Shown in pieces: positions 34,501 through 46,795 of a stretch of DNA of 64,000 nucleotides (within the stretch, counting starts at the first letter, position 1; every line of letters starts with the position of its first letter). A program made the position numbers and the translations under genes. The notes below the pieces were generated by a model. The model was not told where the DNA came from and made no database searches. It was given only the letters and a program-made list of their open reading frames with translations. Source of the DNA: Lunularia cruciata. Its lineage: Eukaryota; Streptophyta; Marchantiopsida; Lunulariales; Lunulariaceae. Location: positions 59,782,333-59,846,332 of the forward strand of contig OX419756.1 of the NCBI GenBank assembly GCA_948567375.1. Reading direction: 5' to 3'.

Positions 34501-34700
34501 TATGAACATTAGTATCCCAAGGTAAAGGAAAGCTATGATAAGAGAGTAGCACTTTGTATCCACCAATAAAATAAAGATCACAATTAGGTTTCTATTCCAA
34601 CTTCTGTCATATAGTTGGAGTTGTTCTTCCTATTGATGATGTTTTCTCATTATATGCTCCCAAGTATATTATTAATTAAATTAGCTTTTAGTTGGTTTAC
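31536..34700. other. Non-coding; transition from higher-GC island to AT-rich DNA
   Basis: No gene is supportable. Base composition changes at about 33200, after which the sequence is strongly AT-rich. The right part may include decayed 3' sequence of the Gypsy remnant that begins near 34.7 kb. Confidence 0.4.
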
Positions 34701-37655
34701 CAAATCATAGACTTTCACAAAAAATTCAGCTTAATCTTAGTAGCATTCACCATGTGTAGTTACTCATGGTGAGCAATAAAAAAAATTTTCTTGGCAAATT
34801 TAAACTCATTGAAGCCAAAAAGTAATCAAATAAGAACCATAGACAAACTCTTGTTTTAGCATTGCTCCAATAGCAAATTTAGAAGCATCAAAATCAGCTA
34901 CATAAGGTAACATGGTATCATATTGTTACAAGATTGCACAAGTTAATACAAGTTCTTGAGTTCTTTGAAACTAGCTTTCTCCTTATCACTCCATTATATC
35001 CCAACATCCTTGAGTAAGAAATTTATGAGTGACACAATAATATGTACATAATATTATATGAACCATCACTACAATATTATCAATCCATTTCAAGATATAT
35101 CAACTATCAAAAGAAATTATCTCTCCATTGAATCCTTGAAAATCACTAATATTGTCTTAGCATTGGTTAATCTGTTTTCCTCCTCCATCTTGATATGCTC
35201 AATTGAAACCTTGTGACTCTAGAAGTTAACCTACACTTTCTTAAGCTTGTATTTTGATCTTTTACAAAAGAACTTCCACTTGCATATAAGTTGTAACATT
35301 ATGCTAATAGGACCATAATTAATTATCTCCTTCTATCTTGCTATAGGTGAGAATTTCATAATATTTTTATCCAATAAAACCTTAAGTACACAATGCATGT
35401 GATCCATGGATTTTGTAGGAGTATTGGTCAAGCAAAAGGAAGTACCATTTATTGAGAGCATCCATTCCTTCTGCATAAATTTATCATATAAAAACTTGTT
35501 AATGATCTTTTCCCTAATTATTACAAAGATCCAACTTGGTGAAGAATTTGATCTAACAAATCATCAAACTAAGACAAAGCTTAATTCAAGGTAAGTGATA
35601 AGCAGTCTACACTCTTGATTTATTCAATCCATGGTATTCAATACAAAATAAAAAATCACCATCTTTATTTGGGACATATAACAAGGGTATTCTTTGAGAT
35701 AAGGTACCATGTCAGATAAAATCCTTCTCCATAAGCTCCACCAAGGTCTTCTAAGGTTCTTCTAGTTCTCTTTAAGATAAGTAATAGAGATGTATTCAAT
35801 TATATATGTTCAAGGAGCCAATATATTTGATAAAGCATTTCTTGATCAAAATGAAATCACTTAGGTAGGTCATCTAGAAAATCTCATTCACCAACTTTGA
35901 GGTTGATCCTTTAACTTTGGTTGATCCAAACAACAAGCATTAGTATTCATATCTCCTCCTTCATAACCTATAAATAGCAATTACTCTTATGTACTATCTT
36001 TTAGAGAGTATCATAATAGATGATATTTGTAATGAAAGGTCCTAAATATCCAAAATATATTATGTTTCCTTATGTTTTTGATGAGTTAGATTTCTTGATT
36101 TATATAATCTACTTGAGTATAATGACGTTCAAGCCTAGGTAGTCCTAAAATGATATCATAATGCAAAGGTGAAACTTTATATTTTATTGACTTTGTATAC
36201 TATTTCCCAATGTTGTAGAACTCTCAATATGTACAAGTTTATTGGGAGTCCAAAAGTAGGTCTTTTTTTTCAATCAGCACCCATTTCACTAGTGAACATA
36301 AGTCATAGACTCTTTTGTAAATTGCATTGATATATGTTCTCTACACTATCATAATCCTCCAAAAATTACAAGTATGATTTTGGATCATACCATGAAGATG
36401 AAATAAATGTTTGTATGTTAAGCTCTTAACCTTGTTTGGATAAGTGGTGGTCCTAGTAAGTTGCTCGACTAATCTTGTTAAGCATTTGTACTTCCTTGAT
36501 TGAATGGCTTTTCCATAGTTTTAGCTCGTGCAATCAGTTAGGTTTCTCTCATGCTATTTAGAAAAGTTTTTAAAAATAGAAGCATCTTTTAATTTGATGT
36601 AGTTGTTTGATATATATCGACATTTGCAAGTAATTTTGGTTGGATAACATCAAACTTCATAAGAAACATTTGATTCTCTTGCATATTTGATTCTCTTGTG
36701 TATGGTTAGTATGCATGACTTGTTGGTATCATGAATCCACAAGTATTAAGAGACAAGCGAGTTAGATCTATTGGCTATTTGTGTGGCTCCTTCTAGTTTC
36801 CTAGGTTCTCTCATGAGTATTTTGATTTTTTATAAAAGATTTCAAGATACATATGAAATGATCTACTGCTTCTCCTTCAAGAATATATATATAATTTGTG
36901 TGATAATTTCCAAACATTAACCATAAAATGCTCTACCAAACTAATTTATTTCAACTTTCTGAGTTGTTTTCTTTTCTCTTGCTATGTTGATGACTTAAAA
37001 TCTAGATGGTAGAGTTCTCTTAGATACTTGCAAATAACTAATTAGGTCAACAAATCCATGTTGTTCTTATCCAATTATACCTGCACCATAGCTTTGTGAT
37101 GCTTTCTAGTTAGTTTATACCAAAAATAATTTGATGCTCATCATATTGGATATTGGTAGACTTGAAACATTTCTTAATTTTTAACAAAATTTCTCCACTT
37201 TGCTTGCAATTGTCTTTCAAAAAAATAGTTTTAGCTTGGAAAAATAGACATGATAAGCTTCTTCTCCAAATATTTGTCCTTCCACTTTGTATAGTTGAGA
37301 ATGGATCTTCATCCTTCATTGAGATGGTCCAATCTTTTTTTGCACAACTTGAATCAGAAGGCTATTACTATATTTGCCATCATTATTACTATCAAAGGAA
37401 AGAAAGTAAACTTCTAAGTTATAATGTAAATAGCATATATCTATCTTGACTATAAGTAATAATAAAAATCACATAAATAAGAAAAAAATTAAAAAAAGGA
37501 TATATATATATTTTTAACCAAATCAAGATGAAAAGAATTAATTGTAAATGTTACTTCAAAATCACACCATTAGAAAAATCCCAATAATTTACAATGTGGT
37601 TTTTCAAGAGTACTATTAACTTTATATACCCCACTTTTGCCATGACACCAATGGA
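34700..37655 (-). mobile_element. Ty3/Gypsy remnant I (minus strand)
   Basis: Decayed but ordered Gypsy coding sequence read leftwards: gag-like EGEAVDHFICILKS (about 36890), matching EGEALDQFVRGLKS of element G; protease-region LHYDIILGLPRLERHYTQVDY (about 36190-36110); RT LYVPNKDGDFLFCIEYHGLNK (about 35690-35610) and FFTKLDL (about 35540); LTNTPTKSMDHMHCVLKVLL (about 35440-35360); and RNase H VADFDASKFAIGAMLKQE (about 34905-34850). A possible PBS (TGGTGTCATGGC on the minus strand) lies near 37645. It appears related to element G. Stops occur every few codons. LTR borders are not clear. Confidence 0.78.
34850..35750 (-). pseudogene. RT and RNase H segments of Gypsy remnant I
   Basis: The RT fingers motif (CIEYHGLNK, corresponding to CIDYR.LNK) and FFTKLDL are clear; the catalytic Y/F-x-DD loop lies in a deleted or scrambled stretch between LTNTPTKS and MDHMHCVL. 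Further on comes a WSDKEKASFKELKN segment, the start of the RNase H connection, then the TDAS-type RNase H entry (ADFDASKFAIGAML). Numerous stops make it non-functional. Confidence 0.75.
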
Positions 37656-38529
37656 GAGGACCAGAATTTGAGAGAAGTAGAGAGGATAGAAGAGAAAAAC
37701 TGAACATGTAATTAAATGGGCTGAACTCCAAATGCTTGCTATGGTCCAAGGCCATATTTTAAGATTCTTTGGATGAAATGAGTAGTAACTTTGTCATCTT
37801 AGCCAAAGTCAAAGTTAGATCTAACTTCCTAGCCAAGTTACTTTCTAATCAAATTAGATCTTAGGAAGGTTCTTCAATAACCCATACATACCAAGGAGGT
37901 TCCTAAGTACCTTTTGAATATTTCTGTATCAAAATTTTACAATTTTTATAAATTTATTGGAAGTTTTGAATAATTTATAAATCCAAGTAATACTAATTTA
38001 TTATGGTAAAATTTAATAATATATTTGAAAAAAAACTAATTAGTCTTAAATTTATCAAAAGGGAGCAACAAAGTAAGACAAAGAAGAAGTATGCAAATCC
38101 AATGATTCTGAAAAGGGCTTAAATATATCAAGAGGATCAAACAAGAGTACCAAGAAGTATATAATGCTAAGAAAATCTAAATTGGAGTAGATGAATCTAA
38201 AAAGGTGTATAGTATGGTGGAAATGGTTTCATGAATTAAAATATTGTAAAAGAATATTTGGAAATGTTGAAGGCCCACATCATCAACTTTGTGCTTGGAG
38301 TTGTGATTCAAACATATCTACAATTTGGTATGAGATATTAGGTGCTATGGATCAGTTTTCAAGCTAAATAGAGGGTGTGATCTCAGTCATCATGACATAG
38401 AAATTTGAATGAAACCAATCTTATAACTTGTCAAATCATTTCTATAAAGTTCATCCTCATCTAGGAAAACAAAAAAAATTTAATGTTATATATTAGAAAA
38501 CAAAACATAAACCTAAAGGTATGTAAGGA
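37656..38529. other. Possible 5' LTR of remnant I, then AT-rich non-coding DNA
   Basis: A block around 37820-37860 (TAGCCAAGTTACTT) resembles 33920-33945 and could be a degraded LTR pair flanking remnant I, but the similarity is short. The rest shows no coding frame. Confidence 0.3.
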
Positions 38530-39690
38530 TGAATGAAGTATTGTGAATCACAATCAAACAAAGATGGAGGTGAACCTTGACAAGTCCAAGGTGATTGTGG
38601 TGATTTTGATGGATAGCATTTGGAATAGGTTTCTTCTTATAAGTACTTGGGCCTTGAGTTTTCTCATGACTATAATTGGTCTACTTGTCTGAAGATGAGA
38701 ATAAGTGCAGGGTTTAGAGCTTTGTATTCACTCATGAATTGCTCTAGACTTGCTCATCTTACCACATGGGAGTTGAAGAAGATGTTACTAAGATCTCTTG
38801 TGCAGCCGGTGGTTCTCTATGGTGCTCACATTTGGGGTCCAAGTACTAAGAAGATATGATGGCAAAAGAAGGAGAAAGTTCAAAAAGTGTTTTTGTGTGA
38901 TGAACTTGGAGTGAGGACTCAAACTCCTTATGTATTGTTGCTTGCTAAAATAGGATTTTTGCCTCTTGAGGCTGAAGCTTTGTTCTTAGCTCTCATATAT
39001 GCCACTAAGGTGAAGTTCATGGAGTATGAGAGACTTCCCTACCAAGATTTTTGTGCCACTTTATCTATTCGTTGGTATACAGATCTGATTGCATGGGCCA
39101 CAAGGTGGAATGTTTATGAGTGACATTGGAGATTGGAGCCTATTGCACTACGAGAGGTGATCAAGGAGCAGTTCTTACTTCACTTATGGCAGGAGCCTAG
39201 TACCAAGATGGTGTTCTATCAGCAGTTTGTAAATCCTATGTTGGTGTATTGTGAGCAAGATTATCTCTTGGCTAGGATTTCTACTTCACTTACACATGTT
39301 TTTGCTCAATATAGAACTAGTTCTCATAGAGTAAAAGAAGAAGAATAATGTTGACAATAGATAGAGCACTCCATGCGGCTTTGCATATTGTGTACTAGGA
39401 GCAAAGTTGAGGATGAGCACCATGTGTTTGTTGAGTGCCCTTGTTACCAATAGATCAAAGTTAGACATCAGATTAGTTGTAGTGATTTCCCAACACTCTT
39501 ACAGATTGAAGCTTTAGCGTTAGGGAAGTATATGACCAAGATTAGTTTACATTGGACCAATTTGTTACAGATTGGTCAGATGGTCTGGGCTCTTACCTAG
39601 ACTCACATTTCATGTTTTTTTTATTGTGTTTTAAGATTTTTGACTCTTTGGGTCTTCCAGGCTTTATGTTTCATTTTTGATATGAATACA
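38530..39690 (+). mobile_element. LINE family J, 3' part (end of RT, C-terminal domain, zinc motif)
   Basis: Three consecutive frames read as one LINE protein end: VNLDKSKVIVV followed by YLGLEFSHDYNW-like residues; KMRISAGFRALYSLMN and SLVQPVVLYGAHIWGPS (38647-38859), typical of the region after the LINE RT palm; then VFLCDELGVRTQTPYVLLLA (38887-39123), LREVIKEQFLLHLWQEPST (39133-39348), and finally LCILCTRSKVEDEHHVFVECPCY (about 39378-39450), a C-x2-C...H-x4-C zinc-binding motif of LINE C-termini. Only a handful of stops interrupt it, so it looks younger than families D and E and differs from them. It is 5'-truncated and ends in A-rich sequence near 39690. Confidence 0.82.
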
Positions 39691-40756
39691 ATAAAATAAT
39701 TAACTCAAATTAACTCACAAGGAAAGCCATTATATCATGCACTTTAAGACTAAGCATATAAAAATAAATGCTCATTGTGATATAAGTTGTTGATATTGAC
39801 CTTTATATCACATCACACAACTATCTAATGCTATTGCTTTTTAGTGTAATCTTAACGTAAGGAATAAACAAAAAATAGAAAAGCATACTCCTCATCAAAG
39901 TCCTTGAGACTTGTCACCTCATATCTCAAACTTATCATCATAAGTGGTATAATCTCACTCCATGCCTAGTGCAACATAAGATGGTAATGTATAACCATAC
40001 TGAACTTGAGGTGTCCAACAAGCTATCTCTCCAACTTGTCTTTCCTCAATAAGCTTGGTTTGGATCCTTAGAGTATGTTTCTATACCATCCATCTACATG
40101 TCAATTGTGTATATCTCAAGATGTTTGTTTGGATCCCAGAAGGTACAAGAAAGAACAAATCCTAGTTTCCTTGAGAGTCCTTGATACCTCTTTTAAACAA
40201 ATATTTGTATGATATGCCACTAATATCCATATAAATCCTTTTTTCTAGAAAAGTCCTTGTACAACCTCTATATAGTGCATAGAAGAGAATCTTATTTATT
40301 GAATTTGATTTTACATTCATTAACTATCTTCCTAATTATAAATTTTTTTGTGTTAAGAAGCCTTTAGTTTTGCTAGTACATAATTTAGATATAAACTTAT
40401 TATTAACCTTAAATTTTTCTTGCATTACTAGCATATTTCTCTCTCTCATTTGTATTTTTTTAAACTTTAGGTCATGATAACATTCACCCCTCATACGTAG
40501 ATGTCCTTAAAGAGAGATTTAGAGGCAATTAAGTATAACTCAAAATGGATGCAATTAAAATTATTTTCAAAAGTACAATTTACAATGGAAAGTAAAAAAT
40601 GACATGTAAGAATTGATATGTTAAGTTAGTCTTGTTAAAATTTTTTAACATAAGTGTACATTAAAAAGTAATATACTACTAATCATCTCAATAATCATTG
40701 TTCCTAGTACCTACTTTATTTTTTGCATGCTTAAATCCTCTTCCTTGCTTGGGTTT
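39691..40756. other. AT-rich non-coding DNA
   Basis: No frame of interest and no recognisable repeat before the LTR of element G. Confidence 0.5.
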
Positions 40757-41249
40757 TGTAACAATATGGAGTTTATAAACCAGTTAAGCAAGACTAAAAA
40801 AGTAGCAAATAGTCCAAATTAGCCAAGAATTATAAGAATATTCTAGAATCATCTAGGAAGCTACTTGGTACCTTCCAAGTATTGGGTAATATGCATATCA
40901 AGTAGTGACTTCTAGGAGAATGCTTCTTGGGAAGTTTCCTTGCTAGCTTAGTTTGCACACCAAGTAGATAACTTCTTGAAGGAAGCTTCTTGGGTACTTC
41001 ATAACCAGCTTAGCTTGAATGCCAAGTAGATGGCTTCTAGAGGGAAGCTTCTCTAGAAGCTTTTTGATTAGCTTGGCTTGCATTCTAAGAAGGCAACTTT
41101 TAGGATACTTCTTAAGAAGCTTCTCAAGAGCCTGATATGTTCCTTATATATACCAAAGCCTAAGCTAATGCTAGGCATTTGGAGTTTCTCTCATTCAAGA
41201 GTCATAATATGATCTTTCACTCTCATATTTCTCTCCTTGGTCTTTTTCA
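40757..41249 (+). repeat. 5' LTR of element G with HSE-like clusters
   Basis: It starts TGTAACA and ends TTTTTCA. It contains repeated CCAAGTAGAT..CTTCT..GGAAGCTTCT subunits. Palindromic GAAnnTTC modules lie at 40931-40938, 40982-40989, 41044-41051 and 41116-41123, and TTCttGAA at 40973-40980. A TATA box TATATATA is at 41145-41152. Confidence 0.88.
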
Positions 41250-41250
41250 T

Positions 41251-41265
41251 TGGTATTGGAGTAGG
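41251..41265 (+). promoter_or_regulatory. Primer-binding site of element G
   Basis: TGGTATTGGAGTAGG begins one base after the LTR end. It is a mutated form of the initiator tRNA-Met PBS. Confidence 0.6.
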
Positions 41266-41495
41266 AATGGGATGGATGGAATTTATGGACCATCAAATCA
41301 TTGGGATTTTTGCATCCATGTATAATCCAATCATTATTTCATGCAATTCATCATTTCATACTTTGGGCAATTTTTTAAATACAATCACTTTGTCATATGA
41401 ACCCTTGGTACTTTTGATTGTAACTTATGGAAAATGCTGGATGTGTTACATCTATGTGTTAACTTAGATCATTCTAGGTAGTTTAATAGAGTAGT

Positions 41496-42850
41496 AGCCA
41501 TGCCAATAATATCCAAAGTTATCATTGCTATGTAGCAACAAATCAAGCACCTTACTCAATTGTTGGAAGAACAAGACCATCAATGATAAGAGCATGTAAA
41601 GAGAGTACCATTTCAAGAAAAGGAAGAGAAAAACCAATTTCCAAAATCCAAGGTATTTGAAGGCTTTAGAGTTCTCCCAAGAATCTCTCAACCGTAGTGG
41701 AGAATTTTGTGTTTGATTGCAAACATTATTTTGAAGCTACAAATCTTTAAGATGAACAAAGATATATTATTTTGGCTTCAAGCCAATTAGATGGAGTGGT
41801 AAACCTATGGTGATGATTCTGTGTGGAGTGAGCTAAATGGCAATTTGTTGTACCCATCTCAACATGGGATGAATTCAGAGTGCAATAATTGGGCAATTCC
41901 AAATTATAAATGCCACACAAGCAACACAAGATAGACAGGCAAAATTGAAGCAAATTGGTTAAGCACTTTGATCACTCAACTCTAGAACATCAAATATAAG
42001 GTGAAGCTCAGATCATCAAATATAATAGAAGGTGAAGCTCTGGATCAATTTGTGAGGGGTTTAAAGTCAGGCACCAAATTGGAAGTGATTATCTAGGAGC
42101 CCAAACACATGGAAGAAGCCATGAAGTTGGCTAAGCATGTTGATTCCTTGGTTATGACAACTTGGTCTTGACCTTGACCTTCCCAGAACCTACCAACACA
42201 TTACACACGGGTATAAGAGTTGGCACTAATGGAGATTAATGCCATTCAATGGAGATCACTTGGCACTATAGATAGGTAAAAATTGCAACAAAATAGTGAT
42301 TTCTTTTATTATCACCAAATTAGATATTACATTGCTATATGTACACTCACAAATGAATGACCCAATTGCCTAAATGGAGTTTGTAGAGCATGATGATAAA
42401 GGAAACAAAGAATCCTAATCAGAGAATTTGAACCATCTATTAAGAATTTGATAAGTTCTAATAGGATTGAAGGCTTGACCTTTGCAAGTTTACTTCACTT
42501 GCAAGATATGATATCTGATTGTGGTTATAGGATTTTGGTTGATTTTGGAAGTTCAAAGAATTGCATGTCCATATAATTAACAAAGGAATTGGGTATTCTT
42601 ATCAAACCAAAAATTAGAAGTAGATTGGCGGAAAGTAGAATGGGTGGTTTTGCATTTTATATCTCACATCTTGTTACATTCAACATTGGGAAGAAGTATT
42701 TGAGTGCATGAGATTTTTAGTGGCACCTCTACACCATGATATTATTCTAGGTTTGCCTTGGCTTGAACATCATAAGGTTCAATTTTACTGGACCCAATGA
42801 CAAATTCAAGTATAACACTAAGGTAAGAATTACCAATAAGGTTGTTTGGC
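41496..42850 (+). pseudogene. gag and protease of element G (decayed)
   Basis: The gag frame starts near 41496 (QIKHLTQLLEEQD) and continues through GEALDQFVRGLKSGTKLEV and MEEAMKLAKHVDSLV (about 42020-42160). The protease follows at about 42530-42590 with YRILVDFGSSKNCMS, in which the catalytic D-S-G reads D-F-G, and then LYTMILF.VCLGL (the II-LGLPWL element). Many stops interrupt it. A zinc knuckle between the two was not found. Confidence 0.75.
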
Positions 42851-42888
42851 ACCTTTGAGTAAGACACTCAAGAATAGTCAAACCCAAG

Positions 42889-44250
42889 ATGAGAAGTTTG
42901 TTAATAAAGCAAGCTTTGGAGGAAGATATTCATATGCTTGTGGTGTGGATCAAGCAAATTTCACATGGAGAATTTGATGAGTGTCATAAGCCTCATCAAG
43001 CAATGGTTGATCAAATAGTTCAAGAGTTTGTAGATGTGTTTCCAGATGATCTGCCAAAGGGATTACTCTTTGATTGCGGTATGCCTTTCAAGATTGAGTT
43101 ATTACCAAGAAGTACTCTAGTGAATAGACCAATCTAACAACTCTCACCAAAAGAGTTGGAAGAGCTTTGAACAACACTAATGGAGTTGTTGGAGAAGGAT
43201 TTCACACAATATAGTAAATCTCCTTGGGGAGCACCAATACTATTTGTCCCAAAGAAGGATAAGAGATTTTGTTTTTGTATTGATTACCATGGGCTCAATA
43301 AAGAAAAACTATGAAGAATGCATATTCCTTACCTCAAATTGATGACTTGCTAGATCAACTAAATGGAGCATGATATTTCTCCAAGTTGGATCTCTGAAGT
43401 GACTATAGGTAGATTCTCATTGATAGGGAAAATATGCAAAAAAAATACTTTTTGCACAAGGTATGTGCATTTTGAATAAAGAGTTCTACCATTTGGGCTC
43501 ATCAATGTTCCAATAGTCTTCATGGATAATATTTAAATCTATAATGGAGGCAAAACACAAGAGTGACATGCAAGAAGTCCTAAGAAAATAACATCAATGG
43601 AAGTTTTATTACAAGAAGTCAAAGTGTGCCTTTTGGCAAAAAGAAGTTACCTTCTTGGGTCATAAGGTCTCACCATTGGGGATCAAGTGGAAGAGGAAAA
43701 AATCAAAGCCATCATTGATTGGTCAACTCCAAAGGATACCACAAAAGTGTGGGCATTGAATTGATTGGAAATTTTTTAAATTGATGGTTCATCTACTATT
43801 ATGCTCAATGGCTTCACCATTGACCGATCTCTTGGTAAAGACCTCAAGCTTTCAATGGACGACCAGGCACAAAGAAGCATTTTAGAAGCTAAAAAATGTG
43901 GATTAATTTAATACTTCTTACTTTTCTCTAATGCAATAGGAATTTCCAAATAGGTTACATCACATGGCGTTGTATCTCACCAACTAAACACCACAAACTT
44001 AAATCACTTTGCTTGAGATCAAGAACAACTAGCAATCTTATATACTACAAAGATATGGAAGCATTATCTCTCGGGAAAACAAATGATCATGCAAACCCAT
44101 GATAAATCCTTGTTATAAAATTACATTTGGAGCACATGAAGAGTAGACATCATTGATGAGAGGAACAACTATAATTGTTTGACGTCAAACTTGAGTACAA
44201 ACCTAGTAGATTCTATGTCATCCTTGATGCCATATCATGATGACTTGATT
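42889..44250 (+). pseudogene. Reverse transcriptase and RNase H of element G
   Basis: 42889-43137 reads the RT entry: FVDVFPDDLPKGL, MPFKIELLPRSTLVNRPI, then after a stop LSPKELEEL. It continues with [17 protein letters not shown] and [10 protein letters not shown] (about 43220-43300). Beyond this the frame shifts repeatedly; ISPSWISEVTIG, where the KLDL..GY motif should be, is badly eroded, and the DD loop is not legible. An RNase H connection (HKEAF.KLK) is seen near 43870-43900. Confidence 0.78.
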
Positions 44251-44295
44251 TGAAGACACTTCTTCTCATCAAAGCAACAATTATAAGAATGTCAA

Positions 44296-45457
44296 TTGAC
44301 TCAAAAGTTCAAATTGATTTTAGACCGCTTTACAACAAGACCCTTGCTTTTAGATAGTAGCTGGTCATCTTGTAACACACAATATAAATACAACACCTTC
44401 TCCCTTAAGGAAGGCCTTCTATTCTATGAGAACCAATCCTATATTCTAGCCAAGGGTGATATACGACGTGTGTGCCTTCAAGAAGCCCATGACTTACCAA
44501 TTCCTAGTCACATGGGTACGGAAAAAACCTTAGGTACCCTTCAATGCCAATGGTGGTGGCCCAATATGGCATGAGATGTTTAAGAGTTTATTTTATCTTG
44601 AGAGAGCTGCCAATGCAACAAGGCCAGTAACCAAAAACCAAGCAAAATCCTTCAACCACTTCCCATCCCATTTGCTTGATAGAAATACCTAAGCTTAGAT
44701 GTCATCACATCCTTGCTCAAATTAAAGCAAGGCCACACAACAATTGTGGTGTTTGTTGATGAGCTTAGTAAGAAAATCCATTTGGCATCAACCTTTGATA
44801 CTATTGATGCTCCAACATTGACCTAGATCTACTTCAACAATGTATTCAAGCGTCATGCAATGCCCCGTGTACTCATCTTAGATCATGATCCTTGATTCAT
44901 TGGAAAATTTTGTCAAGCATTCTTCCAACTACTTGAGACCAAGCTTTCTTTGTCCACGGCCTATCATCCTCAAGCTGATGGACAAACCAAACATGCAAAT
45001 CACACCTTGGAAATGGGCTTTGTGCCTTTGTCAACATTCACTATACCAACTAGGATGAATGTCTTGTAACTATTGAGTTTGCTTATAACAATTCCAAATA
45101 AGCAAGCACCGGATTCTCTCTCTTCTTCCTTAATTTTAGCCAAGACCCACTTGTTCCAAATTCCCTTCTAGCTTCCCTCCATACTTCCACCTTCTTGACC
45201 ACAATATCCCAATCTCTATAATAAGCCAAATCTCATCTCCTTGTTGCTCAAAATTATCACAATATGCGGACTAAAATCATCATGATCTCACCTTTCAACT
45301 TGGTGATCAAGTCATGATTTCTTCTAGTAACCTACCCTTCCCACTTGATACCCAAGTTCATAAACTTACTCCTAATTGGATAGGTCCATTTGATGTCACC
45401 TAAATCATTTCTCTTGTTGCTTATCTACTTGCCTTGCCTACCTTGTCATATGAAAAT
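44296..45457 (+). pseudogene. Integrase of element G (N-terminal zinc domain and core)
   Basis: 44296-44574 contains the zinc-binding HHCC domain (EAHDLPIPSHMGTEKT, QWWWPNM), continuing to SCQSCQCNKASNQKPSK. The core follows: LDVITSLLK, TTIVVFVDELSKKIHLA, VLILDHDP (second catalytic Asp), TAYHPQADGQTKHANHTLE (with the Glu). The C-terminal part ends at 45457, where the LTR of element C begins. TGA and TAG codons interrupt it. Confidence 0.85.
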
Positions 45458-46196
45458 TATAATACCAAGAGCTAAGCATATGATCTTGATGTAAAATTTG
45501 GTTTGGTAAAATTTAGAATGATGTTATACATGATGGATGAAATAGATCAAATAGAAATATCACCAAAAAAGTACTTCTACTAATAGGTTAGAAATCAAAA
45601 AAAATTTTGAAAACCATAGAACCAATAGCTAGACATATGATTTAATGGTGAGAATTGGTTCAATAATATCTAGAAAGATGTTACACATGATGGACTAAAT
45701 ATATTAGAAAGAGGTATCACCAAAAGGGGACTTCTACTAATAGAGTAGGAACCACAATATGCCTAAATATTTGAAAGTAATTTTGGAAGTCTAAACGGAT
45801 GAATTAGGCCTCAAAAAATATGCAAATTCCTCCACCCAAATGGAAGAAAGGTTGGACTTCCCTCCCCCTAGTTTGGCTCATCAAGAACTTCCCAATGGTA
45901 TCTCACCCACATGATTTTGAGATTCCTACAGTAAGATTATATAAAATATTCCCTCCAATCAAAGCTTCTTTGACCAACCAGATAAAATCAAGACCAACAT
46001 GTCACCCATCCAAGTAAGTAATCCAAGGGTGGAGCTTGCTGACATGTCACCTATCTATGTGCCTAATCTTATGGTGGAGTTTCCTAAGAGGAGATCCTCT
46101 TTGTCTTTATAATAAAGAGATGGTGCTCCTTTGGGGCATCAAATACTTGAGTGTGAAATTTGTGTTTTCACTCTCCTCTTGACCTTGAGTATTACA
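45458..46196 (+). repeat. 5' LTR of element C
   Basis: It starts TATAATACCAAGAG (ancestral TGTAATACC in element B) and ends GTATTACA. A TATAATAAAGAGA promoter/polyA block lies near 46108-46120. It is homologous to 51270-52016. Confidence 0.92.
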
Positions 46197-46197
46197 A

Positions 46198-46213
46198 TGG
46201 TATCACACAAGTG
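46198..46213 (+). promoter_or_regulatory. Primer-binding site of element C
   Basis: TGGTATCACACAAGTG is one base after the LTR; compare TGGTATCAGAGCGAGT in element B. Initiator tRNA-Met type. Confidence 0.85.
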
Positions 46214-46335
46214 TTTTAGTCCAAGAGAGTGGATCACCCTTCTTGGAAGAGCACAAACTATTGAAACCAAGTAGTTTGAGGTGGAGAACAAAGAGTAATT
46301 GCTAGACTTGGGAAGGCCTTTAGAGACCGGATGGG

Positions 46336-46762
46336 ATGGATGCACCGAGAGGACAATTTCTCACACCTAGCTTCCCATTCTTGAATCCATTTGACATCAA
46401 GGTTATATATATCCATGGTGAGTTAATGAGAGTATTGCTAGTTTATCAGTTTGGAGTAGAATTCATGGACATAGTGATTAACTCACCAAACCCGGTGATT
46501 CTACCTATGGTGGTATACACAAGGAGTGGGATTTGACAATCTACATTCTATTATGATGTTATGGACGTGAATGTCCCAAATCCTCTCCCTTTCAACACTC
46601 AAGTAGAAATTTGTTATGTAGTGAGATTAAATGTGATGTTTAGAGTTTTTGTGATTAGAAATTTTGGTGAAGAGTATTATCAATGTGATAGCTTCTGAGT
46701 TCCCAATGGTAGTCCCAATAGTTTGTGTGCCTTCCAAAGTGATAATATTAACTCTCTATTGA
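46336..46762 (+). pseudogene. Leader ORF between PBS and gag (element C copy)
   Basis: It starts ATG at 46336 (MDAPRGQFLTPSFPFLNPF). The frame runs to a TGA at 46534, yet continues open in the same frame to 46698 (STFYYDVMDVNVPNPLPFN, then YVVRLNVMFRVF). After a small shift it ends as PMVVPIVCVPSKVIILTLY with a stop at 46760-46762, 33 bases before the gag ATG. Every one of these segments has a counterpart in element B (4541-4188 and beyond), so the ancestral leader ORF was about 140 codons. It shows no known motif; its two halves are rich in Pro, Phe and Val. It could be a distinct accessory protein or a gag extension read by recoding. Confidence 0.65.
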
Positions 46763-46795
46763 AATAGACAATAATGATTGATTATTGTAGGAACC

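Noticed and set aside
37110-37449. Overlapping 69- and 98-codon frames on both strands
   Set aside because: AT-rich chance frames within the decayed Gypsy remnant; no motif matched gag convincingly here.
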